A stretch of 44,005 nt of DNA from Alphaproteobacteria bacterium (lineage in GTDB: Bacteria > Pseudomonadota > Alphaproteobacteria > Rhodospirillales > Rhodospirillaceae): assembly GCA_030604885.1 (NCBI GenBank), contig JAUVUZ010000025.1:1-44005 (forward strand), given 5' to 3'. The notes beneath the pieces were generated by a model. It did not search any database and was not told the origin of the DNA. It worked only from the letters and a program-made list of their open reading frames with translations. A program made the translations under genes and the position numbers. Positions 25,779 to 33,076 of the stretch are shown here, piece by piece (the first letter of the stretch is position 1; each line of letters opens with the position of its first letter).

Positions 25779-26668
25779 TTGCCGGACTCCTTCATGCGCG
25801 GGTCGAGCGCGTCGCGCAGGCCGTCGCCGATCATGTTGAGGGCGAGGACGACGACGAGGATCGCGAGGCTGGGGAACACCGCGAGGTGGAAGCTGGTGAG
25901 AATCTGCTCGAAGCCCTCGCGGATCATCCCGCCCCAGGTCGGCGTGGGCGGCTTGACGCCGAGGCCGATGAACGCGAGCGACGCCTCGACGCGGATCGCG
26001 GTGGCGAGCCACAGCGACCCCATCACCAGGATTTCCGGCCAGATGTTGGGCAGGATGTGGCGCAGCATGATCCTGAGCGGCGAGAACCCGAGGGCGCGGC
26101 AGGCCTGGATGAAATCCCGCTCGCGCAGCGCGATGGTGGGGGCGCGGGCGACGCGGATGAACTGCGGGACGGTGGCGAGCGAGATCGCCGCGATCAGGTT
26201 GGGCACCGAAGGCCCGAGGAACGCCACCACCATCAGCCCGAGGATCAGCGACGGGAACGCCAGCAGGATGTTGGTGGCCTGGCTGATCGCCTGGTCCACC
26301 CAGCCGCCCATGTAGCCCGAGAGGATGCCGAGGCCCGAGCCGATCACCATCGCGATCCCCACCGCCACCAGGCCGATCACCAGCGAGATTCGCGCGCCGT
26401 AGACGATCCGCGACCAGATGTCGCGGCCGAAGGCGTCGGTGCCGAGCCAGTGGTAGGGCGAGGGCGGCACCAGCCGCGCCAGCAGGTCCTGGTCCAGGGG
26501 GTCGTGGGTGGCGAACAGCGGCGCGCCCACGGCCAGCACCACCACCGCGAGGAAGGCGGCGATGCCGATCGCCGTGGCGGCGTTGGCGGTGGCGGTGCGC
26601 CACAGCGCGAGGCCGAGCCGCGCCCACGGCGCGCGCGGCGGTGCGGCGAGGGTTTCGGGGGCGTTCAT
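25775..26668 (-). CDS. oppC: Peptide/opine-type ABC importer permease (OppC/DppC)
   Basis: 297 aa. An N-terminal OppC tail and membrane segment (residues ~30-52), then HWLGTDAFGRDIWSRIVYGARISL, the signature of this subfamily, and five further membrane segments. The coupling helix with the EAA-type motif is ACRALGFSPLRIMLRHILPN. Ends in LRDALDPRMK, as usual. ATGA overlaps link it to oppB and oppD. Confidence 0.94.
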   Translation of the reverse strand: MNAPETLAAPPRAPWARLGLALWRTATANAATAIGIAAFLAVVVLAVGAPLFATHDPLDQDLLARLVPPSPYHWLGTDAFGRDIWSRIVYGARISLVIGLVAVGIAMVIGSGLGILSGYMGGWVDQAISQATNILLAFPSLILGLMVVAFLGPSVPNLIAAISLATVPQFIRVARAPTIALRERDFIQACRALGFSPLRIMLRHILPNIWPEILVMGSLWLATAIRVEASLAFIGLGVKPPTPTWGGMIREGFEQILTSFHLAVFPSLAILVVVLALNMIGDGLRDALDPRMKESGK

Positions 26669-27606
26669 GCGAACCTCACGCGCGGGTTGAAGACCCCGTA
26701 GGCGAGGTCGGTGACGAGGTTGGCGAGGATGATCAGGAGGGTGTAGAGCACCATCAGCCCCTGGAGGACGGGATAGTCGCGCTGCGCCAGCGCGCCGACG
26801 ATCAGCTTGCCGAGGCCGGGGCGGTTGAACACCATCTCGGTCAGCACCGAGTTGCCGATCAGCACGCCGAGATAGAGGCCCACCACCGTGACCACCGGGA
26901 TGATCGCGTTCCGGAGCGCGTGGCGGCGCACCACCTGCCACCACGGCACGCCCTTGGCGCGCGCGGTGCGGATGAAATCCTCCCCCAGCACCTGGAGCAT
27001 CGACGAGCGGGTGACGCGGGTGATGTAGGCGGCCATCAGGATGCCGAGGGTGATCGACGGCAGCACCAGCGCCCGCAGGCGCTCGAGGATGCCCACCTCG
27101 CCGCTGGGCGAGATCACCGGAAACCAGCCGAGCTGCACCGCGAACACGATCAGCAGCAGGATGCCGAAGACGAAGGCGGGGAGCGACAGGCCGACCAGCG
27201 AGCCGATCCGCACCGCGATGTCGGGCAGGCGGTTGCGGCGCATCGCCGACCATGCGCCGAGCGGCACGCCGAAGACGATGCCGACGAGCAGCGAGGCGAC
27301 GGTGAGTTCGAGAGTGGCGGGCAGCACCCCGGCGGCGAGGGAAACGACGCTCTGGCCGGAAACGATCGAGGTGCCGAAATCGCCGTGCAGCACGCCGACG
27401 AGGAAGTCGAGGAATTGCAGCGCCACCGACTTGTCGAGGCCGAGCTGGGCGCGCAGCGCCGCCACCGCCTCGGGGGTCGCCTGATCGCCGAGGATCAGTT
27501 GCGCCGGGTCGCCCGGAATGATGCGGGTGAGCACGAACACCAGAACCAGCACCGCGAGCAGCGTCGGGATCGCGTAGAGCAGTTTCAGCAGCGCGTAGCG
27601 GGCCAT
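26665..27606 (-). CDS. oppB: Peptide/opine-type ABC importer permease (OppB/DppB)
   Basis: 313 aa with six membrane segments. It begins MARYALLKLLYAIPTLLAVLVLVFVLTRIIPGDPA, the OppB/DppB hallmark. The EAA-type coupling segment is RTARAKGVPWWQVVRRHALRNAIIP. Ends with a stop overlapping the oppC start (ATGA). Separated from the binding-protein gene by 76 bases containing a strong hairpin. Confidence 0.94.
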   Translation of the reverse strand: MARYALLKLLYAIPTLLAVLVLVFVLTRIIPGDPAQLILGDQATPEAVAALRAQLGLDKSVALQFLDFLVGVLHGDFGTSIVSGQSVVSLAAGVLPATLELTVASLLVGIVFGVPLGAWSAMRRNRLPDIAVRIGSLVGLSLPAFVFGILLLIVFAVQLGWFPVISPSGEVGILERLRALVLPSITLGILMAAYITRVTRSSMLQVLGEDFIRTARAKGVPWWQVVRRHALRNAIIPVVTVVGLYLGVLIGNSVLTEMVFNRPGLGKLIVGALAQRDYPVLQGLMVLYTLLIILANLVTDLAYGVFNPRVRFA

Positions 27607-27631
27607 GCGACCTCCTCGGGGGGTGGGGGGA

Positions 27632-27661
27632 TCCGCCGCCCCGGCGAACCGGGGCGGCGGA
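27632..27661 (-). other. Stem-loop between the binding-protein gene and oppB
   Basis: A perfect 13-bp GC stem, 27632-27644 with 27649-27661, loop CGAA on the plus strand (TTCG, a stable tetraloop, in the minus-strand transcript). No T-run follows on the minus strand, so it probably protects the binding-protein mRNA or partly attenuates read-through into oppBCDF. Confidence 0.6.
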
Positions 27662-27682
27662 GGGTTGGGAGAGGGTGCCGGT

Positions 27683-29248
27683 TCAGTCGATGGTGGTGTC
27701 CTCGAGGATCGGCACGCCGCGGCCGGGCGCGCCGGTCAGGGTGTAGCCGAGCTTGACGCGGTTGCTGATCGCCCAGGCGTCGAAGAGTTCGTAGACCGGC
27801 ACGCCGCACACCGCCTCGACGATCTTCTTCTGCGCCAGCGCCCAGTCGGCGAGCTGCTTCGCCGGGTCGGTCTCGGTGCGGGCGGCGCGGATTTCCGCGT
27901 CGGCGACGGCGCAGTGCGAGAAGTTGGTGACCGCCGTGGGGGTGCCGACGATCGCGGCGGAATCGTAGAACTGGCTGAGGTAGATGTCGGCGATCGGGAA
28001 GCGCGAGGCGGCATAGAGCACGAGGTCGCTCTTGTCCTTGCGGATCTCGGCGTGGAAGGTGGCGTGCTCGACGATCTGGAGGTCCAGCTCGATCCCCGCC
28101 TTGCGCAGCTGGCCCTGGAGCACCTCCATGGTGTCGCGCATGATGCCGAGCGAGGTCTGCACCACGGTGAGCTTGATGCCGTCGGGGTACCCGGCTTCCT
28201 TCAGCAGCGCCTTGGCCTTTTTGGGGTCGTAGGCGGGCAGCGGCGTGGCGTCGGAATAGCCGAGGTAGCCCTGCGGCACCACCGACTTGGCGACCCGGGC
28301 GATGCGCTCGCCGCGATACTTGACGATCGCGTCGCGCGGGATCGCCATCGCGAACGCCTGGCGCACGCGCAGGTCGTCGAGCGGTTTGTGGGCCATGTTG
28401 AGGTGGACGGTGTAGAGCTCGGTCGGCTCGGTGGTGACGATGCTCGCGTCCTTGAGCTTGCTCATGCGGTCGTACCACGCTTGGTCCGACTGCCCGTAGC
28501 TGATGTCCAATTCGCCCTTCTCGAACGCGAGGTCGCGGGAGGCGATGGCGGGAATGAACTTGTAGTCGATGCGGTCGATCTTCGGCTTGCCGCGGAAGTA
28601 GTCGGGGTTGGCGACGAGGGTCACCTCCTGCTGCGGCTTGTAGTCCTTGAACATGAACGGGCCGGTGCCGATCGGGCGCTTGGCGAAGTCGGCGCCCATC
28701 TCCTCGGCGGCCTTCTTGCAGACCATGTTGCCGCCCTGGATGTTGACGAGGAAGCCGAGCACGCTCGGGACGTTCTCCTTGTAGGTGATCTTCAAGGTGT
28801 ACGGATCGACCGCCTCGGCCGCCGCCATGCTCTTGAAGTCGGAGGAGAAGCTGGAGCGCTTCGGGTCCGCCGCGCGGGCGAGCGAATAGGCGGCGTCCTC
28901 GGCGGTGAACTCGCCGTAGCCGCCGTGACACTGCACGCCCTTGCGCAGGTGGAAGGTCCAGGTCAGGTTGTCGGCGGAATGCTCCCAGCTTTCCGCCAGA
29001 TCCGGCTCGATGAACTGCGGGTTCGCCTCGCCCGGGCGGATGCGCACCAGGCCGTTGAACACCCAGGTGAACAGCGCCTTTTCCGGCGTGCCCGCCGCCA
29101 CGTGCGGGTCCATCTTGCCGATGTCGCCGGTGGCCATGCCGACGCGCAGCACCTTGTCCGCCGCCGATGCCGGAGTGCAGAGCGCCAGCGCCAGCAGCGC
29201 CGCGCCGCCCCACGTCGCGATACTCAAACCCTCGTTGCGCAGTTTCAT
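27683..29248 (-). CDS. ABC importer periplasmic solute-binding protein, family 5
   Basis: 521 aa with a signal peptide of ~29 residues ending TPASA-A. SBP_bac_5 features include VGMATGDIGKMDPHVA, WTFHLRKGVQCHGG, RPIGTGPFMFKDY, DDLRVRQAFAMAIPRDAIVK and YDPKKAKALLKEAGYPDG. It captures a peptide, opine or similar amphipathic solute for OppBCDF. The family is broad and ligand identity cannot be told from sequence. GGGGAGA precedes the ATG. It lies 58 bases downstream of the FAD dehydrogenase subunit on the same strand, placing transport and oxidation in one unit. Confidence 0.93.
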   Translation of the reverse strand: MKLRNEGLSIATWGGAALLALALCTPASAADKVLRVGMATGDIGKMDPHVAAGTPEKALFTWVFNGLVRIRPGEANPQFIEPDLAESWEHSADNLTWTFHLRKGVQCHGGYGEFTAEDAAYSLARAADPKRSSFSSDFKSMAAAEAVDPYTLKITYKENVPSVLGFLVNIQGGNMVCKKAAEEMGADFAKRPIGTGPFMFKDYKPQQEVTLVANPDYFRGKPKIDRIDYKFIPAIASRDLAFEKGELDISYGQSDQAWYDRMSKLKDASIVTTEPTELYTVHLNMAHKPLDDLRVRQAFAMAIPRDAIVKYRGERIARVAKSVVPQGYLGYSDATPLPAYDPKKAKALLKEAGYPDGIKLTVVQTSLGIMRDTMEVLQGQLRKAGIELDLQIVEHATFHAEIRKDKSDLVLYAASRFPIADIYLSQFYDSAAIVGTPTAVTNFSHCAVADAEIRAARTETDPAKQLADWALAQKKIVEAVCGVPVYELFDAWAISNRVKLGYTLTGAPGRGVPILEDTTID

Positions 29249-29306
29249 CGTGGTCTCCCCGAATGATCGATCTTGCGTGATAACCCCTGATCCTTGCGAA
29301 GCCTTT

Positions 29307-30458
29307 TCAGGCGGCTCCGGCCTTGCCCGGCAGGAACCGCTTAGGGCTCAGGCCGGAAACGTCGGTTGCGGTGCCGCCCTTCAGCACCAGTTCGGCCAGC
29401 ACTTCGCCCACCGCCGGGCCGAGCTGGAAGCCGTGGCCCGAAAAGCCGAAGGCGTGGAACAGCCCCGGCACCGTGGGGCTCGGCCCCAGCACCGGGCGGT
29501 CGTCGGGCATCGCGCCGTCGATGCCGCTCCACGAGCGGACCACCGCGGCGTGGGCGACGGCGGGAATGAAGGCGGTCATCTTCGCCGCCGCGCCCGCGCT
29601 CACGGCGGCGAGGGGGCGCGACCACAGGCGGCTTTTGTCGGCGGTGCCGCGCCCGCCGCCGAACACCACGTTGCCGCGCGGCGTCTGGCGGAAGTAGATG
29701 TCGCCGCCGCAGACGCCGAAGCTCGCGGCGAAGATCGGCGCGATCGGCTCGGTGACGACCATGTTGGGCGACATCACCCGCTCGTCGTAGATCTCGCCGA
29801 ACTGGGCGGCGAGATCGGCGCCCCAGGCTCCGGCGGTGTTGAGCACCGCGTCGGCCACGGTCGAGCGGCCGTCCGCCAGGGTGAGGCGGAAGGCCGCGCC
29901 TTCGCGCTCCAGCTTCGCCACCGGGCAGCATTCGCGCAGGTCCGCCCCGGCGCGCTCCGCCGCGCGGGCGAACAGCGGGCCGACCAGGCGCGGGTTGGCG
30001 TGGCCGTCGCTGGCGCAGTGGGAGCCGCCGAACACCCAACTGCCGAGGTAGGCGTGCTCGGCGCGCAGGCGGTTGCCGGTGAGCAGCGAGACCTCGAGGC
30101 CGAAGCCCTTGGCCATCGCCGCCCAGGCTTCGAGCTCGGCGAATTCGGCGGCGGTGCGGGCGAGCTTGACGTGGCCGCTGGCGCGGAAGCCGCAATCGTG
30201 GCCGACGAGCGCGGGCAGGCGGTCCCAGATCGCCCGTGCGCGGAACGAGAGCGGCAGTTCCTCGGGCACCCGGCCCTGCTGGCGCACGCCGCCGTAGTTC
30301 TGGCCGCTCGCCTGCGCGCCGGCGAGGCGCTGCTCGAACAGGGCGACGCGCCGACCGGCGTCGGCGAGGTGCAGGGCGGCGGCGCATCCGGCGGTGCCGC
30401 CGCCGACGATCGCGACGTCGAGGCGCGCGGGCAGGGGGCGTTTCTCCGCATCGATCAT
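29307..30458 (-). CDS. FAD-dependent amine/amino-acid dehydrogenase, DAO-fold subunit
   Basis: 383 aa, DAO superfamily. The Rossmann FAD motif GGGTAGCAAA is at residues ~19-28, with Glu42 for ribose. The ASGQNYGGVRQQGR segment is typical of the small DAO subunit in HcnC, opine oxidase and D-/L-proline or hydroxyproline dehydrogenase complexes. The C-terminal FSGHGFQLGPAVGEVLAELVLKG closes the FAD site. In such complexes this subunit oxidises a C-N bond of a secondary amine or amino acid. Its ATGA overlap with the larger flavoprotein subunit and the nearby [2Fe-2S] gene support a heterotrimer. Substrate unknown. Confidence 0.9.
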   Translation of the reverse strand: MIDAEKRPLPARLDVAIVGGGTAGCAAALHLADAGRRVALFEQRLAGAQASGQNYGGVRQQGRVPEELPLSFRARAIWDRLPALVGHDCGFRASGHVKLARTAAEFAELEAWAAMAKGFGLEVSLLTGNRLRAEHAYLGSWVFGGSHCASDGHANPRLVGPLFARAAERAGADLRECCPVAKLEREGAAFRLTLADGRSTVADAVLNTAGAWGADLAAQFGEIYDERVMSPNMVVTEPIAPIFAASFGVCGGDIYFRQTPRGNVVFGGGRGTADKSRLWSRPLAAVSAGAAAKMTAFIPAVAHAAVVRSWSGIDGAMPDDRPVLGPSPTVPGLFHAFGFSGHGFQLGPAVGEVLAELVLKGGTATDVSGLSPKRFLPGKAGAA

Positions 30459-31846
30459 TGCGCGGCCTCCTCGATCAGAGGTTCGGCGTTTTCGGCGACG
30501 CGGGCGAAGTCGGCGAGCGGGATCGGCTTGATCGGCGGCTGGGCGCGGTGGACGCCGAGGTCGGCCACCGGCCGCCCGGTGATCGCGGCGAGGACCGCCT
30601 GCGCGTTTTCGCCGCAGAAGCGCCCCTGGCAGCGGCCCATGCCGACGCGCCCGAACGCTTTGAGGCGGTTGACGTCTTCCGGGTGGGCGAGGGCGGCGAC
30701 GCGGCGGATGTCCCCCACCGTGACGCGCTCGCACCGGCACACCACCGCATGGTCCGGCAGCGTCGCCAGGGCGGCGGCGGGCACCGGGAACATGCCGTCG
30801 ACGGCGGCGCGGAAGCGCGCCCAGCGGGCGATCCCCGCCTCCAGCCGCCGCGCACGGGCAAGCTCCACCGGGCGGCCCAGGTCTTCCAGCAGCGCGAGGG
30901 CGGCGCGGGCGCCGCGCAGTTCGGCGGCGTCCGCCCCGAGGATGCCCGCGCTGTCGCCCGCCGTGTAGACCCCGGCCACGGGCGTGCGGCCGTCGGCGCC
31001 GCTTTCGGGCACCCAGGCCTGCTGGCGCGGGTCGAAGCGGCGCGGTACGCCGGCGAGATCGGCCAACTGGGTTTCCGGCCGCAGGCCGTAGCCGAGGCCG
31101 ACCGCGTCGCAGGCGAAGCTGCGGCCGCCGACCCTGACCGCGAGGCCGTCGGGCGTGGGTTCGATGGCATCGGGGATGGCGCCCTTGAGCACCGGTACGC
31201 CGCGCCGCATCAGTTCGGCGACGAAGCCGATGCCGCGCAGCGCCACGCCGGGCTTGGCGAGCAGGCCGGGGGCGTGGGCGAACTGGTCGGCGCGGCTGCC
31301 GCTGTCGACCACCGCCGTCACCCGCGCCCCGGCGCGGGCGTACTGCACCGCCACGAGGTAGAGCAGCGGCCCGGTGCCGACGAACGCCACCCGCTCGCCG
31401 ATCAGGCAATCCTGGCTCTTGAGCGCCACCTGCGCGCCGCCGAGGGTGTAGACGCCCGGCAGGGTCCAGCCCGGCAGCGGCAGGGTGCGGTCGGCGGCGC
31501 CGGTGGCGAGAATCAGGTGGGAGCAGGGGATGCGCCCGACCGCGCCTCCGGCGTGGAGCATCACGCCGCCGTCGGCCACGTCCCACGCCAGGGTGCGCGG
31601 CCGGTAGTCGATGGCGGGGGCGATGCGGTCGAAGGTCTCGTGCAGGGCGCGGGCACGCGCGGCCTCGGAGCCGTAGAGCTTGCCGTAGGGGCGGCGGCGC
31701 GGCGCGGGCGGTTGGCGGTAGATCTGGCCGCCGCAACGGTCGGCCTCGTCCACCACGGTCGGGCGCAGGCCCGCGTCGGCCAGAACCTCGGCGGCGCGCA
31801 CGCCCGCCGGACCCGCGCCGACGATCACGATCGCCGGGGCGCTCAT
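30455..31846 (-). CDS. NAD(P)/FAD flavoprotein subunit with BFD-like [2Fe-2S] domain (HcnB/OoxA-like)
   Basis: 463 aa from ATG 31846; upstream in-frame sequence belongs to the neighbouring gene read in another frame. The FAD motif GAGPAGVRAAEVL is near the N-terminus, followed by CGGQIYRQ, a second nucleotide-binding fold (VAFVGTGPLLYLVAVQYARAG) and GVYTAGDSAGILGA. The C-terminal ~80 residues hold a BFD-type cluster site, CRCERVTVGDIRR and MGRCQGRFCG (CxC then Cx4C). This matches the alpha subunit of hydrogen cyanide synthase, opine oxidase and related three-subunit dehydrogenases, where it relays electrons from the DAO subunit. Overlaps both flanking genes by ATGA. Confidence 0.9.
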   Translation of the reverse strand: MSAPAIVIVGAGPAGVRAAEVLADAGLRPTVVDEADRCGGQIYRQPPAPRRRPYGKLYGSEAARARALHETFDRIAPAIDYRPRTLAWDVADGGVMLHAGGAVGRIPCSHLILATGAADRTLPLPGWTLPGVYTLGGAQVALKSQDCLIGERVAFVGTGPLLYLVAVQYARAGARVTAVVDSGSRADQFAHAPGLLAKPGVALRGIGFVAELMRRGVPVLKGAIPDAIEPTPDGLAVRVGGRSFACDAVGLGYGLRPETQLADLAGVPRRFDPRQQAWVPESGADGRTPVAGVYTAGDSAGILGADAAELRGARAALALLEDLGRPVELARARRLEAGIARWARFRAAVDGMFPVPAAALATLPDHAVVCRCERVTVGDIRRVAALAHPEDVNRLKAFGRVGMGRCQGRFCGENAQAVLAAITGRPVADLGVHRAQPPIKPIPLADFARVAENAEPLIEEAAQ

Positions 31847-32169
31847 GCGGATTCTCCTTCGGGCACGCGGGCCGGGTCGGCGATCGCGGGCGGTTGTGCG
31901 GTGAGCACGTTCATCCCCGCTTCCACCGGGGTGCCGCAGGCGCGCAGGCGGCGGCCGTCGGCGAGCGTCACCGTGCACTCCTGGCAGGCGCCCATCAGGC
32001 AGAATCCGGCGTGGCTTTCGGGCGCGAAATCGGCGCGGCGCAACGGCTTTCCCGCCGCAGCCAGGGCGGTGAGCAGGGTGTCGCCCGCCTGGGCCTCGGC
32101 GGGCACGCCGTCGATGAGAAACGGCACCGGCTCCCCGGCGGGGTGGAGCCTGACGAAACGCGGCATCAT
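31843..32169 (-). CDS. Small [2Fe-2S] ferredoxin-like subunit (HcnA/OoxX-like)
   Basis: 108 aa. Cluster cysteines at 57, 62, 65 and 78 (CLMGACQEC, then C) give the Cx4Cx2C-x12-C plant-type pattern. Electron-transfer subunit of the three-part dehydrogenase with the two flavoproteins downstream. It begins with two adjacent ATGs; 32169 is chosen because it overlaps the SDR stop as ATGA, like the other junctions in this operon. Confidence 0.9.
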   Translation of the reverse strand: MMPRFVRLHPAGEPVPFLIDGVPAEAQAGDTLLTALAAAGKPLRRADFAPESHAGFCLMGACQECTVTLADGRRLRACGTPVEAGMNVLTAQPPAIADPARVPEGESA

Positions 32170-32864
32170 AGGGAATCCTCGGCGCGCCAGTTGATCGGCA
32201 GAACCGAGACGCTGGCGGTGTTGGGCAGGGAAAGGACGAAGGCGACGGCGGCGGCGACGTCGTCCGGCCGGGTCATCTCGTCGCGCGGCGCGGCGGTGAC
32301 GTGGGCGGTCATGTCGGTGTCGACGAAACCGGGGCAGATCGCGGTGCAGCGGATACCGTTGGCGAATTCCTGCTGGCGCACCGTGTGGGTGAGCGCGAGG
32401 AGGGCGAACTTGCTCATCGCGTAGCCGACGTTGGCGTTCTTGACGCGCAGGCCGGAGAGGGAGGCGACGTTGACGATCCGCCCCGCGCCGCCCGCGCGCA
32501 GGTGCGGCAGGGCGAGCTGGATCAGGTGCAGCGGGGTTTTGGCGTTGACCGCCCAGAGCGCGTCGAGGGTCGCCTCGTCGGCGTCGTCGAGGTTGGCGGG
32601 GCCGACGATCCCGGCGCAGTTGACGAGCGCGTCGATGCGCCCCCAGCGCGCCGCGGCGGCGGCCACCCAGGCGGCGTGGGTGGTGCGGTCGGCGGCGTCG
32701 AAGGGGTGGAGGTGGATGTGCTCGGGATCGTCGAGGTGGGGCGGGGTTTCGCGGCCCGGCCGCACCCCAACCGAGAGCTTCCAGCCCTCGGCGCGCAGGC
32801 GCTTGCAGATCGCGGCGCCGATGCCGCGCGTGCCGCCGCTGACCAGTGCGATGCGTCCGTCCAT
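32166..32864 (-). CDS. Short-chain dehydrogenase/reductase
   Basis: 232 aa, classical SDR. Cofactor motif GGTRGIG at 10-16, NCAG, catalytic Ser in VASLSG and Tyr-x3-Lys in YAMSK are all present. The loop with PGFVDTDM is FabG-like. First gene of the nine-gene operon. Absence of an acidic residue at the end of beta-2 and the presence of Arg near there hint at NADP(H), a weak inference. It could reduce or oxidise a product of the neighbouring dehydrogenase. The start follows a moderate purine-rich stretch. Confidence 0.91.
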   Translation of the reverse strand: MDGRIALVSGGTRGIGAAICKRLRAEGWKLSVGVRPGRETPPHLDDPEHIHLHPFDAADRTTHAAWVAAAAARWGRIDALVNCAGIVGPANLDDADEATLDALWAVNAKTPLHLIQLALPHLRAGGAGRIVNVASLSGLRVKNANVGYAMSKFALLALTHTVRQQEFANGIRCTAICPGFVDTDMTAHVTAAPRDEMTRPDDVAAAVAFVLSLPNTASVSVLPINWRAEDSL

Positions 32865-32947
32865 GCCCGCCTCCGCGATTGTCCGGAGACAAGACTAGGA
32901 TGCGGTCTGGGGCGCGCGTTGGGAAAAGCCGAGAAAATCCTGAAATA

Positions 32948-32972
32948 TGAGACGAACCGATAAAGAATCTCA
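32948..32972. promoter_or_regulatory. Shared motif, copy 2, within an inverted repeat upstream of the SDR operon
   Basis: TGAGACGAACCG at 32948-32959 resembles 22134-22145 beside the IclR gene (10 of 12). It forms one arm of TGAGA-N15-TCTCA (32948-32952 with 32968-32972). Lies 84-108 bases upstream of the SDR ATG. A candidate IclR operator. Confidence 0.45.
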
Positions 32973-33041
32973 CATCGCGGGAATTGATGGCGCGAAAAAG
33001 GGCATGAGAAGTCTTGAGCACGCAAAATAGGCATAAATCTC

Positions 33042-33072
33042 GGCGGGCGCGGAGGCCGACTCCGCGCCCGCC
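33042..33072 (-). terminator. Stem-loop downstream of the second RND operon
   Basis: A perfect 12-bp GC stem, 33042-33053 with 33061-33072, 7-base loop, starting five bases after the stop of the RND pump on the minus strand. Downstream sequence is only loosely T-rich (ATTTATG, then TATTTT), so it is a likely but not textbook terminator. Confidence 0.6.
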
Positions 33073-33076
33073 CGCG

